DNA from: ZC4RG25 sp023428365
GTDB taxonomy: Bacteria; Pseudomonadota; Alphaproteobacteria; Rhizobiales; Hyphomicrobiaceae
DNA length: 64,000 nucleotides
Assembly (NCBI GenBank): GCA_050283925.1
Contig: JBNOAI010000002.1
Span: forward strand, 310,001-374,000
Reading direction: 5' to 3'
Shown here: in pieces, positions 26,037 through 34,838 of the stretch
Numbering within the stretch: the first letter of the stretch is position 1
How the letters are laid out: each line of letters starts with the position of its first letter
Notes under the pieces: model-generated
Told to the model about the DNA's origin: nothing
The model's input: only the letters and a program-made list of their open reading frames with translations
Databases searched by the model: none
Position numbers and translations under genes: made by a program

Positions 26037-26393
26037 TTAACGCTTCGGCGTCGTCTTGGCCGGTGTTGCCGCCGACTTTGGTTTGGGCAGCGAATTGAAG
26101 TAAAGCGCCAAAGCCTGAATCTGCTCGTCATCCAGAGACTGAGCGACGGACACCATCACTTCGTTGGTCCGCATGCCAGACTTGTAGTAGCCCAAAGTCT
26201 CGACGAACTCTTCGACGCCATGACCGACCAGTGATGGGATGCCGTTATGGGCGGCTCCATCCGGGCGGTGGCATGAGGCACACTCCTGCGAGAGGTGACG
26301 ACCATAGGCGATGAGTTTGTCGGATGCGGCAGCCGTACTGTGTTCGGCGAACGTGCCAACTCCAAGCCCGAACACGATCAGCCAACCTCTCAT
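26037..26393 (-). CDS. Small periplasmic c-type cytochrome, probable FccA/SoxE-like partner
   Basis: A 118-residue single-haem cytochrome. The signal peptide (MRGWLIVFGLGVGTFA...) is followed by the haem motif CASCH at residues 38-42 and a likely axial Met in GYYKSGMRTNEVM. DDEQIQALALYFNSLP forms the typical C-terminal helix, and a Lys/Pro/Thr-rich tail follows. This arrangement matches the cytochrome subunit of flavocytochrome c sulfide dehydrogenase. Start ATG 26393 is preceded by GGGGGAG; an ATG at 26417 is possible. It converges with fccB and lies 35 bases downstream of the ArsR-type regulator, so regulator and cytochrome are likely one transcript. Confidence 0.82.
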   Translation of the reverse strand: MRGWLIVFGLGVGTFAEHSTAAASDKLIAYGRHLSQECASCHRPDGAAHNGIPSLVGHGVEEFVETLGYYKSGMRTNEVMVSVAQSLDDEQIQALALYFNSLPKPKSAATPAKTTPKR

Positions 26394-26428
26394 TGAACTC
26401 CCCCAGGATCTGCCCATGGCCTTGATGG

Positions 26429-26785
26429 TCACGGCTGCATCTTATCGGCACAGAAGTGCGCGTGCAGTGTGGCGACGATCTCCTTTGCCACGGTATCTGC
26501 AAGAGAATAACGGACAAAGTGGCCGCGCCGGTGGGCACGAACCAGGCCGTGCAGACGCAAGTGGGTGAGATGCTGGGACGTCAGGCTCTGACGTGCACCA
26601 ATCGCATCGGAAATCTCTCCGACGGTCTTCTCGCTCTCCATCAGAAGGCACAGGATCATCAGCCGATAGGGGCTGCCGATTGATCGCAGCAGCTTGCAGG
26701 CTTCGACCGCGGCCTCCTGCATGCCGGTGAGCATTTCGTTTTCCGGGCCGGCCGTCATCGATGTGGTGTCGGACTCGTGGTCCAT
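26429..26785 (-). CDS. ArsR-family persulfide-sensing repressor (SqrR/BigR type)
   Basis: Winged-helix DNA-binding repressor of 118 residues. The helix-turn-helix spans ISDAIGARQSLTSQHLTHLRLHGLV. Two cysteines match the sensor pair of SqrR and BigR: Cys46 in LMILCLL and Cys112 in LHAHFCAD, 66 residues apart, the same spacing I recall for Cys41/Cys107 in SqrR. An additional Cys30 precedes them. Formation of a polysulfide bridge between the pair would release DNA. ATG 26785 is preferred over GTG 26803 because AGGA precedes it. Likely targets are the YeeE/YedE gene (palindrome at 20289), the sox and fcc genes and itself. Confidence 0.85.
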   Translation of the reverse strand: MDHESDTTSMTAGPENEMLTGMQEAAVEACKLLRSIGSPYRLMILCLLMESEKTVGEISDAIGARQSLTSQHLTHLRLHGLVRAHRRGHFVRYSLADTVAKEIVATLHAHFCADKMQP

Positions 26786-27111
26786 CCGGGATCCTGCGTC
26801 CACAAATTAAACTTAGATTATGTCCAATATTCAAAGGTTTGCAATGCAAGCTTGGCTTGCACAGTGTCTCTTGTGCTCCTTGGGAAGGAAAGTCGTGTTC
26901 CTGGCGTGGATCGTAAGAGCATCAATGCCTATCTAAGGATGGCGCGGCGGCGGAGCCATTCCAGGTGGGTGCCTCTGTGCGTGGGTAACTTTGCGGAACC
27001 CGTGGTTAACGATTGACGCTTACATATTCCGGTGTTGAGACTTGACGTAAACGTCAAGTGTGGCGATCGGGCGGTGCCGGGTCGCCGGCCCGGCAGGGGA
27101 GATGCTTTTTT
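26786..27111. other. Intergenic region between the ArsR regulator and fadE
   Basis: This 326-base gap holds the divergent promoters of the regulator and the fad operon. It contains ATATTCAAA at 26827-26835 (identical to the left half of the operator at 20289), a 7+7 bp palindrome TGCAAGC-TTG-GCTTGCA at 26845-26861, and a 9+9 bp palindrome at 27040-27059. No gene is supported here. Confidence 0.55.
27040..27059. promoter_or_regulatory. Candidate LiuR/MerR-type operator of the fad operon
   Basis: The perfect inverted repeat ACTTGACGT-AA-ACGTCAAGT is centred about 60 bases before the fadE start. Its core, TTGACGTAAACGTCAA, resembles the motif I recall for LiuR, the MerR-family regulator of branched-chain amino acid and acyl-CoA degradation in proteobacteria. 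No MerR-family gene lies in this window, so the regulator would act from elsewhere. Confidence 0.5.
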
Positions 27112-29589
27112 ATGTCCGAGTTCATTTTCATCGCCATCATCATTGCCCTCGTGTTTGTTCTGGCGATGCGCCGCGCTCCGCTTTGGGCCTGGGCGGCCCT
27201 GGTGGCGGTGGTCACGTTCGTCTCTCAAACCGGGCCGTTCGGATTTTGGAGCCTGATCGGCTGGCTCCCCGCTCTGGCTCTTGTCGCTTTATCCATTCCC
27301 GACGTTCGCCGCGCACTGATCGTCAGACCGACGTTCGGCATGATCAAAGGCATTCTGCCCCGCGTCTCCGATACCGAGCAGCAGGCGCTCGACGCGGGAA
27401 CGGTTGGCTTCGATGCGGAACTGTTTTCTGGCCGGCCGGACTGGAACAAATTGCGCTCGATCCCGCCGATCATGCTGACGGATGAGGAGCAGGCCTTCCT
27501 CGACGGTCCCGTCGAAGAGCTGTGTGGGATGATCGACGACTGGAAGATCCGGCACACCGATCACGACATTCCTGACGAGATCTGGTCGTTTGTCAGGAAG
27601 CACGGCTTCCTTGGCATGCTGATCTCCAAGTCCCATGGCGGACTAGGCTTCTCCGCGCAGGCGCAGTCGCTGATCCTCGGCAAGATTTCCTCGCGCTCGC
27701 CGGATGTGGCGACCATCGTCATGGTGCCGAATTCACTCGGACCGGGCGAGCTGATCGAGAAGTACGGCACCGACCAGCAAAAGCACCACTATCTGCCTAG
27801 GTTGGCGCGCGGCGATGAAATTCCTTGTTTCTCGCTCACCGGACCGACCTCGGGCTCTGACGCGGCGACGATGCGCGATATCGGCGTCGTGACGCGCGGC
27901 ACGCATGACGGCCGGGAAACGCTCGGCATTCGTCTCTCCTGGGACAAACGCTACATCACGCTTGGGCCGAAGGCGACGTTGGTCGGCCTCGCGTTCCGGC
28001 TGTTCGATCCTGAGAACCTGCTCGGGAAGGGCGAGGACATCGGCATCACGGTTGCCATCATTCCGGCGAACCATCCCGGTGTGAACATCGGTCGCCGGCA
28101 TCTGCCCGGCGGTAACGCGTTCCCCAACGGACCGAACTGGGGCAAGGACGTCTTCATCCCCATCGACTGGGTCATCGGCGGTGCAGAGCGGGCTGGCCAG
28201 GGTTGGCGCATGCTGATGGAGTGCCTTTCTGCCGGGCGTTCGATCTCGCTGCCATCGTCGGCAACAGCTGGCGCCAAAGCAGTGCTGCGGTTCTCGACGG
28301 CTTATGGCCGCGTCCGCCGCCAATTCGGATTGCCGGTCGCGCGCATGGAAGGGCTGGAAGAACCGCTGGCCCGCATGATCGAGACGGCTTACGTCAACGA
28401 AGCGGCGCGCGCGACGACGGCGGCGATGGTCAGCCGTGGTGAGAAGCCCGCGGTCATTTCGGCGCTGATGAAATACCAGACCACCGAGCGCATGCGCAAA
28501 TCCGTCGACGACGCGATGGACCTTCACGGCGGTCGCGGCATCTGTGACGGTCCGACGAACTATCTGCAGTCGGCGTATCAGATGGTGCCGATCGGGATTA
28601 CCGTCGAAGGCGCGAACATCCTGACGCGCACATTGATAACCTTCGCGCAGGGCGCCCTTCGCTCACATCCGTATCTCTATAAAGAGATCCAGGCCGTTCA
28701 GGACCCGGATAGCCGGAACGGGCTGCGCGCGTTCGAGGATGCGTTCCTCAATCACGTCTCATTCTCTGTGGCGAACGTGTTTGGTTCGTTCTTCCATAAC
28801 ATCACGGGGGGCGTCTTCGGCGATGCGCCGGAGAAGTCTTACGGCACGGGCGAATGGTATCGCCAGCTTTGGCGCTGCAGCCATAGCTTTGCATTGGTCG
28901 CGGATCTGACAGTTGCGCTGCTCGGCGGTGGCCTGAAGGTGAAGCAGAAGATCACCGGCCGTCTCGCTGATGCGTTGTCGGAGCTTTACCTCACGGCCTG
29001 TGTGCTGAAGCGGTTCGAGGATGACGGCAAGCCGGAGGAGGATCGCCCCATCGTCGATATGGCGGCGCGGAACGGGCTCTATCGTTTCCAGCAGGCCATC
29101 GGCGGTGCGATCGACAACTTCCCGATGCTATGGGCGCGCATCCTGATGCGGGTGCTGGTGTTCCCGCTTGGCCGCCACTTCAAGCCGGCTCCGGACTATC
29201 TTGCACATCAGGCGGTGAGGTCGGTGATTGTGCCCGGCGCCGTCCGTGATCGGCTGACCCGGCATATCTATGTCACCCGCAATCCGAACGATCCGACCGG
29301 GTTGCTCGAAGTTGCGATGGAGAAAGTGATCGCTGCCGAGGAAGCCGAGAAAAAACTCGAGCGGGCCATCCGCGCGGGCAAAGTCCGGCGTTATCATGGT
29401 ATCGACTGGATCGGTGACGCGGCACGCCAAGGCATCATCACGGAATCGGAATCGATCCAGCTTCGTGACGTCGAGGCGCTGACGGATCGGGTCATCGCTG
29501 TCGATCATTTCGATCCGGCCGAAGTCAGGCCGCACTACATCAGTCTCGGTCACAATTCGCAGAGCGGCGCCGAAGCCGCGGCCGAGTAA
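27112..29589 (+). CDS. fadE: Acyl-CoA dehydrogenase FadE
   Basis: First enzyme of fatty acid beta-oxidation, introducing the 2,3-double bond with FAD. The 825-residue size and the N-terminal hydrophobic segments (FIAIIIALVFVLAM, then LIGWLPALALVAL) are typical of the large membrane-associated FadE and unlike the 380-residue short enzymes. The acyl-CoA dehydrogenase core spans about residues 75-525, with CFSLTGPTSGSDAA near 240, the FGLPVARMEG stretch near 405 and the MDLHGGRGICDG motif near 470. The C-terminal part corresponds to the DUF1974 region. It leads an operon with fadJ-like and fadI-like genes; the downstream gap is only 19 bases. Confidence 0.92.
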   Translation: MSEFIFIAIIIALVFVLAMRRAPLWAWAALVAVVTFVSQTGPFGFWSLIGWLPALALVALSIPDVRRALIVRPTFGMIKGILPRVSDTEQQALDAGTVGFDAELFSGRPDWNKLRSIPPIMLTDEEQAFLDGPVEELCGMIDDWKIRHTDHDIPDEIWSFVRKHGFLGMLISKSHGGLGFSAQAQSLILGKISSRSPDVATIVMVPNSLGPGELIEKYGTDQQKHHYLPRLARGDEIPCFSLTGPTSGSDAATMRDIGVVTRGTHDGRETLGIRLSWDKRYITLGPKATLVGLAFRLFDPENLLGKGEDIGITVAIIPANHPGVNIGRRHLPGGNAFPNGPNWGKDVFIPIDWVIGGAERAGQGWRMLMECLSAGRSISLPSSATAGAKAVLRFSTAYGRVRRQFGLPVARMEGLEEPLARMIETAYVNEAARATTAAMVSRGEKPAVISALMKYQTTERMRKSVDDAMDLHGGRGICDGPTNYLQSAYQMVPIGITVEGANILTRTLITFAQGALRSHPYLYKEIQAVQDPDSRNGLRAFEDAFLNHVSFSVANVFGSFFHNITGGVFGDAPEKSYGTGEWYRQLWRCSHSFALVADLTVALLGGGLKVKQKITGRLADALSELYLTACVLKRFEDDGKPEEDRPIVDMAARNGLYRFQQAIGGAIDNFPMLWARILMRVLVFPLGRHFKPAPDYLAHQAVRSVIVPGAVRDRLTRHIYVTRNPNDPTGLLEVAMEKVIAAEEAEKKLERAIRAGKVRRYHGIDWIGDAARQGIITESESIQLRDVEALTDRVIAVDHFDPAEVRPHYISLGHNSQSGAEAAAE

Positions 29590-29608
29590 CGGATAAGGGA
29601 GGTCCCGC

Positions 29609-31606
29609 GTGGCTCAGGACATGACGCAACTGAAGGACTGGCGCTTTTCCGTCGACCGCGAGGGGATCGCGTGGGCGATCTTCGACCGCGAAGGCGAAAG
29701 CGCCAACGCACTCGGTCGACGTCCGCTTGAGGAGCTTGGCGCGATTGTCGAGCACGTCGAAGGGTTGGCGCGCTCAGGCCAAGCTGCCGGCCTTGTGTTC
29801 ATGTCCGGCAAGGAAAAGGGCTTCATTGTCGGCGCAGACATCCGCGAGTTCGACGCGCTCGACACAGAAGCCAAAGTCATCGAAGCCATCCGGCCTGTAA
29901 ACATACTGTTCGATCGGATCGAGCGCATGTCGATCCCGGTGGTGTGTGCCATTCACGGCGTGTGTGTCGGCGGTGGTCTGGAACTGGCCTTGGCGTGCCA
30001 TTACCGCGTTGCGACCCGCGATGACGCAACGCGCGTCGGCTTCCCGGAAGTGAAGCTAGGGCTGTTTCCTGGTTTCAACGGCACGGCGCGGTCGATCCGT
30101 CAGGCCGGCGCGCTGACCGCGATGCAGAATATGCTGACCGGCTCGATGCTGCGGGCGACGGTTGCCCGCGCGTTGGGATACATCGACGAGCTGGTTGACA
30201 GCAAACCGCGGCTCAAGTGGGCCGCCCGTAAGGCCGTCCTGCAAAAGCGCAAGTCCAAGCCGGCCGGCTGGATGAAGGCGGTTCTAGCGCAATGGCCTGC
30301 GCGCGGGATGCTGGCGAAGAAACTGCGCACCGAGACCAAGAAGAAGGTGCGTGAGGATCATTATCCGTCACCATTCCGCCTGATCGATCTGTTCGAGACG
30401 CACGGTGGCAATCTCGAAGCGCTGAAGCAGGCCGAGACCCGGGCATTCGCGCCGCTGATGATCGGTTCGACGTCGCGCAATCTGCGTCGCGTGTTCCGTC
30501 TGTCGGAAATGCTGAAAGCTCAGGCGCCGAAGGATCTGGGCTGGAAACCGCTCCGTGTGCACGTCATCGGCGCAGGCGTGATGGGTGCTGATATCGCTGG
30601 CTGGTGCGTTGTCAGTGGTATGGAGGTCTCGCTGCAGGATCTCTCCGCCGATCAGATCAAGAAAGGTATGGACGCGCAGGGCAAGCTGTTCGCGCGCAAG
30701 TTCAAGACCAAGGCACAGCGCGATGCGGCCAAGGCGCGTTTCATCGCCGACCCAGAAGGCAAGAACGTTGGCCGAGCTGATGTGGTGATCGAGGCCGTTG
30801 TCGAAAAGCTCGAGGTCAAGCAGCAGATCTTCAAGTCCATCGAGCCGAAGCTGAAACCCGGCGCGGTGATGGCGACCAATACGTCGTCGATCATGATCGA
30901 AGATATCGCGGCTCCTCTGGCTAATCCTGGCCGCCTGATCGGCATTCACTTCTTCAACCCGGTTGCCCAGTTGCCGCTGGTCGAAGTCGTGCGCGGCGCG
31001 AACAGCCACGAAGAGGACGTGAAGAAGGGCGCCGCGTTCGTTGCCGCGATTGACAAGTTCCCACTCATCGTGAAGAGCGTGCCGGGCTTCCTCGTCAACC
31101 GTGTGCTGGCGCCATACCTGATGGGCGCGATGAAACGCCTGGAAGCTGGCGAAGAGAAGGAGCGCATCGACGAGGCTGCTCGCACCTTCGGCATGCCGAT
31201 GGGCCCGATCGAGCTCGCTGACAGTGTTGGTCTGGATGTCTGCGCGCATGTCGGCAAAATTCTGGGACTGGCGAGCGAGGGCTCCGAACTCGACCGCATG
31301 GTCGCGCAAGGCAAGCTCGGCAAGAAAACCGGCGAAGGCTTCTATGTCTGGAAGGATGGACGTCCGCAGAAAGCCGAGAAAACCTATGATCAGGCGAGCC
31401 TGGAGCGCCTCGGCAAGGAGCTTGTCGAACCGCTGATTGCCGAGTGCGAGCGTTGCCGCGACGAAGGCGTTGTCGCCAATGCTGATCTCGTCGATGCGGG
31501 TGTGATCTTCGGCACCGGCTTTGCGCCGTTCCGCGGCGGGCCATTGCATTATCGGGCGTCGGAAATGGTGCCCGCCGTGATTTCGCAGCCGACTGCGGCA
31601 GAATGA
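29609..31606 (+). CDS. fadJ: Bifunctional enoyl-CoA hydratase / 3-hydroxyacyl-CoA dehydrogenase
   Basis: Multifunctional beta-oxidation alpha subunit of 665 residues. The N-terminal crotonase part has the oxyanion stretch GFIVGADIREF and both catalytic glutamates (GGGLELALA and VGFPEVKLGL). The dehydrogenase part has the NAD loop VHVIGAGVMGADIA near residue 317, the catalytic His/Glu region GIHFFNPVAQLPLVEVV and PGFLVNRVLAPY. It is somewhat shorter than enterobacterial FadB/FadJ; the linker between the two halves is where it differs. The GTG start at 29609 has GGGAGGT upstream. It lies 19 bases after fadE and 49 before the thiolase. Confidence 0.92.
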   Translation: MAQDMTQLKDWRFSVDREGIAWAIFDREGESANALGRRPLEELGAIVEHVEGLARSGQAAGLVFMSGKEKGFIVGADIREFDALDTEAKVIEAIRPVNILFDRIERMSIPVVCAIHGVCVGGGLELALACHYRVATRDDATRVGFPEVKLGLFPGFNGTARSIRQAGALTAMQNMLTGSMLRATVARALGYIDELVDSKPRLKWAARKAVLQKRKSKPAGWMKAVLAQWPARGMLAKKLRTETKKKVREDHYPSPFRLIDLFETHGGNLEALKQAETRAFAPLMIGSTSRNLRRVFRLSEMLKAQAPKDLGWKPLRVHVIGAGVMGADIAGWCVVSGMEVSLQDLSADQIKKGMDAQGKLFARKFKTKAQRDAAKARFIADPEGKNVGRADVVIEAVVEKLEVKQQIFKSIEPKLKPGAVMATNTSSIMIEDIAAPLANPGRLIGIHFFNPVAQLPLVEVVRGANSHEEDVKKGAAFVAAIDKFPLIVKSVPGFLVNRVLAPYLMGAMKRLEAGEEKERIDEAARTFGMPMGPIELADSVGLDVCAHVGKILGLASEGSELDRMVAQGKLGKKTGEGFYVWKDGRPQKAEKTYDQASLERLGKELVEPLIAECERCRDEGVVANADLVDAGVIFGTGFAPFRGGPLHYRASEMVPAVISQPTAAE

Positions 31607-31655
31607 GATTTGATCCCTCTCCGTTGACGGGTGGGGGAACCGATGGAGAGAGCTG

Positions 31656-32960
31656 ATGGCTGGGACCCTTCGCCGTGTTGCCGTGCTCGGGGGCGTGCGC
31701 ATTCCGTTCTGCCGCTCGAATACGCTTTATGCCGATCAATCCAATCTCGACATGATGACGGCCACGCTGAACGGCATGGTCGATAAGTTTCGCCTCAAGG
31801 GCGTGCATATCGATGAGGTGATCGGCGGCGCGGTCGTCACACATTCGAAGGACTGGAACATCGCGCGTGAAGCGGTGATCGGCTCCGGTCTTGCGCCGAC
31901 GACGCCGGGCATCACCATGATCCAGGCGTGCGGTACCAGCTTGCAGGCGGCGATGAGCATCGCGGGCAACATCGCCTCCGGTCAGATCGAATGCGGCATC
32001 GCCATGGGATCGGATACGACGTCGGATGCGCCGATCGTCTTCTCCAAAAAATTTTCCAAGCGCCTCTCCGAGATGACCCAGAAGAAAACCGTCTGGGAGA
32101 AGATCAAGGTGTTCAACGGACTGTCGCCCGCTGAGCTTGCGCCGCAGCCGCCGAACGTCAGCGAGCCGCGCACGGGGCTGTCGATGGGGCAGCACACCGA
32201 GCTGATGGCGCAGGATTTCCATATCGGCCGCCCCGAGCAGGATCAGCTTGCCTACGAAAGCCACAAGAAGGCGGCTGAGGCCTATGCCTCCGGGTGGCAG
32301 GACGATCTGGTGGTGCCGTACGCCGGCGTGTTCCGCGACAACAACATGCGCGAGGACATCAACCTGGAAAAACTGGCGACGCTCAAGCCGGCATTCGAAA
32401 AGTCTTCGCGCGGAACGCTGACGGCCGCCAACTCGACACCGTTGACGGATGGCGCCGCCGCTGTGCTGCTAGCGTCGGAAGAATGGGCCGCCAAGCATGG
32501 ACTGCCGGTGTTGGCTTATTTGACGGCCTATCAAACTTCTGCCCTCAACTTCCCGGCTGGCGAAGGGCTGCTGATGGCGCCGACCATCGCCGTCTCGCAG
32601 ATGCTCGACCGTGTCGGCATGAAGCTGCAGGACTTCGATTACTACGAGATCCACGAGGCGTTTGCCGCGCAGGTGCTGGCGACGCTGAAAGCCTGGGAAG
32701 ATCCCGAATACTGCAAGCGGGTTCTGGGCAAGGATCATCCGCTGGGTTCGATTGATCGGGCCAAGCTCAACGTCAAAGGATCGTCGCTGGCCTATGGCCA
32801 TCCCTTTGCTGCCACCGGCGCACGAATCATGGCCAATCTCGCCAAGCTGTTGTCACACGAAGGTGGCAGGGGCTTGATTTCCATCTGCACCGCCGGCGGA
32901 ATGGGTGTTGCCGCCATTATGGAAGGCACGCGCGCCGCGCAGCTGCAGGCCGCCGCGTAG
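31656..32960 (+). CDS. fadI: Acetyl-CoA acyltransferase (thiolase), FadI-like
   Basis: Thiolase catalysing the last beta-oxidation step. At 434 residues it matches FadI (about 436) rather than the shorter FadA. The nucleophilic cysteine is Cys92 in IQACGTSLQAA, the catalytic His lies in YGHPFAATGARI, and the second cysteine in ISICTAGGMGVAA. The conserved YYEIHEAFAAQ segment precedes them. The AUG at 31656 has a GGAGAG ribosome-binding site. As third gene of the fad operon it pairs with the upstream alpha subunit to form the trifunctional complex. Confidence 0.93.
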   Translation: MAGTLRRVAVLGGVRIPFCRSNTLYADQSNLDMMTATLNGMVDKFRLKGVHIDEVIGGAVVTHSKDWNIAREAVIGSGLAPTTPGITMIQACGTSLQAAMSIAGNIASGQIECGIAMGSDTTSDAPIVFSKKFSKRLSEMTQKKTVWEKIKVFNGLSPAELAPQPPNVSEPRTGLSMGQHTELMAQDFHIGRPEQDQLAYESHKKAAEAYASGWQDDLVVPYAGVFRDNNMREDINLEKLATLKPAFEKSSRGTLTAANSTPLTDGAAAVLLASEEWAAKHGLPVLAYLTAYQTSALNFPAGEGLLMAPTIAVSQMLDRVGMKLQDFDYYEIHEAFAAQVLATLKAWEDPEYCKRVLGKDHPLGSIDRAKLNVKGSSLAYGHPFAATGARIMANLAKLLSHEGGRGLISICTAGGMGVAAIMEGTRAAQLQAAA

Positions 32961-32981
32961 AACGCGGCTACTGGGGGCGGG

Positions 32982-34289
32982 ATGACGAAGAGCGAACGCC
33001 AGCTTGATGCGGCGAGGCAGCTGATTGGCATGCTCGCCGAGAAGCTTGATCTGGATGCCTCAGTGCGGCTGTGGGATGGCTCGCTCGTGCCTCTCGGCCA
33101 CAATGTCACCGGTCCCTTCACGCTGTCGATTTCGGGACCGGGCGTCATCGGTGCCATTCTGCGGCGGCCGACGCTCGACAACATGATCCGCCATTACATC
33201 GACGGGCGGATCGATTTTTCCGGCGGCACGATCATCGATTTCGGCGAGCAGCTCCAGTCCAAGGGCAGCAGTGGCAGCCTCAAGGGACTGAGCAAGCTGG
33301 CGATGCTGAAGTCGCTCACGCCATTTCTATTGGAGCCCGCTGCGAAGCCGCCGGATGCGCACGGTTTCGACGGCGAGATCACCGGGCGCTCGCAGAGTAA
33401 GCGCGACAACAAGGCGTTCGTACAATTCCACTACGACCTGTCCAACGACTTCTACGCGCTCTTTCTCGATCCGGAGATGGTCTATTCGTGTGCGTACTAC
33501 ACGGATTGGACCAACGATATCGCCACCGCGCAGCGCGACAAGCTGGAGATGATCTGCCGCAAGCTGCGGCTCAAACCCGGTGACACATTCCTTGACATCG
33601 GCTGTGGTTGGGGCGGGCTCGTGTGCCACGCTGCGCTGCATCATGGTGTTAAGGCGCACGGCATCACTTTGTCGGAAGAGCAGCTCGCCTATGCGCGCGA
33701 GAAAGTCGCGAAGCTGGGTCTTGAAGGGCGCGTGACTCTGGAACTGAAGGACTACGAGTCCGTCAGCGGCAAATTCGACAAGATCGCCTCCATCGGCATG
33801 TACGAGCATATCGGTGTCGCGAACATTCCGAAGTACATGAGCAAGGTGCGGTCGCTACTGACTGAGGACGGCCTGTTTCTCAACCATGCGATCTCACGTC
33901 GCGCACCGCGTCCGACGTCTTGGTACGGCGGGCGGATGCGTCCGGAAAAGCGTGCGATTGCGAAGTATATCTTTCCGGGCGGCGAGCTGGATGACATCGG
34001 CCATTCCGCAGTGGCGATGGAGCGCGCCGGATTCGAAGTGCAGGATATCGAAGCCTGGCGGCTGCATTATGCTCGCACCTGCAAACTGTGGTGCGAGCGC
34101 CTGACGGCCGAGCGCGAGAAGGCGATCGCATTTGTGGGTGAGGAAAAATACCGCATCTGGGTCGCGTATCTTGCTGGTGTGTCACTCGCGTTTTCGCGCG
34201 GAACGCTGAGGCTTTTTCAAACTCTCGTGAGCCGCAACGCCAAACGCCCGCCGGCACTGCCTCCGACGCGTGCCGACCTTTATCGGTAG
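32982..34289 (+). CDS. Cyclopropane-fatty-acyl-phospholipid synthase family methyltransferase
   Basis: SAM-dependent methyltransferase of the CFA synthase family, 435 residues, modifying unsaturated acyl chains in membrane phospholipids. The SAM motif FLDIGCGWGGLV is near residue 205, preceded by the family stretch QFHYDLSNDFYALFLDPEMVYSCAY and followed by GITLSEEQLAYA. Active-site residues of the bicarbonate pocket are expected in SIGMYEHIG and near the C-terminal LHYARTCKLW. It starts 21 bases after the thiolase on the same strand, linking membrane lipid modification with beta-oxidation. A related methyltransferase role cannot be excluded. Confidence 0.9.
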   Translation: MTKSERQLDAARQLIGMLAEKLDLDASVRLWDGSLVPLGHNVTGPFTLSISGPGVIGAILRRPTLDNMIRHYIDGRIDFSGGTIIDFGEQLQSKGSSGSLKGLSKLAMLKSLTPFLLEPAAKPPDAHGFDGEITGRSQSKRDNKAFVQFHYDLSNDFYALFLDPEMVYSCAYYTDWTNDIATAQRDKLEMICRKLRLKPGDTFLDIGCGWGGLVCHAALHHGVKAHGITLSEEQLAYAREKVAKLGLEGRVTLELKDYESVSGKFDKIASIGMYEHIGVANIPKYMSKVRSLLTEDGLFLNHAISRRAPRPTSWYGGRMRPEKRAIAKYIFPGGELDDIGHSAVAMERAGFEVQDIEAWRLHYARTCKLWCERLTAEREKAIAFVGEEKYRIWVAYLAGVSLAFSRGTLRLFQTLVSRNAKRPPALPPTRADLYR

Positions 34290-34405
34290 ACGTAAGGCCT
34301 CATTTCCATCCGTATTTTTTGTGCAGTTGCTGCCCAATCATTGTGCGTGGAACTATCCAGATTCCCGCACGTTACCGACCAGTTTTTGGGCAATGAGGGG
34401 CTGCC

Positions 34406-34660
34406 ATGACGAATGCGATCATCCAGCGCATCTACTCTAACGACGACGCCTCCTATTCCGCCAGGCACTGCCACGATATGGTCAACCTGAACACAGCGTC
34501 TGCGGATCTGCTGGCCGACATGTCCAAAGTCGGCCGGGCCCGCGTCGAGGCTTTGATCCAACGCCGCCCGTTCCGCAATTGGGATGACGTGCATCGCGTG
34601 CCGGGTATCAGCGAAAGCATCGTCGAGCGGCTCAAGAGTGCAGGCGCAGCACTCGTCTGA
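34406..34660 (+). CDS. Small helix-hairpin-helix DNA-binding protein (ComEA-like domain)
   Basis: An 84-residue protein consisting mainly of two helix-hairpin-helix units: NLNTASADLLADMSKVGRARVEALI at about residues 27-51 and VPGISESIVERLKSAG near the C-terminus. This is the ComEA-type HhH pair that binds double-stranded DNA non-specifically. There is no signal peptide or membrane anchor, unlike true ComEA, so a cytoplasmic DNA-binding role is more likely. It stands alone between the CFA synthase and an MFS gene. Confidence 0.8.
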   Translation: MTNAIIQRIYSNDDASYSARHCHDMVNLNTASADLLADMSKVGRARVEALIQRRPFRNWDDVHRVPGISESIVERLKSAGAALV

Positions 34661-34838
34661 TCACAACTTACCTGGGAAGGCCAGACGGTCTGCCCAGGCC
34701 TCAATTCCGCTGAGCAACGGCAGCCATGCCGCAATGGGTGATCAGCATCCCGGCGCTTTGCCTTTCCCGTGATCGACAAGCGCATGATTTTCGGGCAATG
34801 CTCCAGGTTTTGAACCCCTGGTCTCCTTTGCCATTCAA

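Noticed and set aside
30368..31702. 444-residue open frame on the minus strand inside the fadJ-like gene
   Set aside because: It is antisense to a clear beta-oxidation gene with all catalytic motifs; its protein is His/Arg-rich with no recognisable domain, typical of a high-G+C shadow frame.
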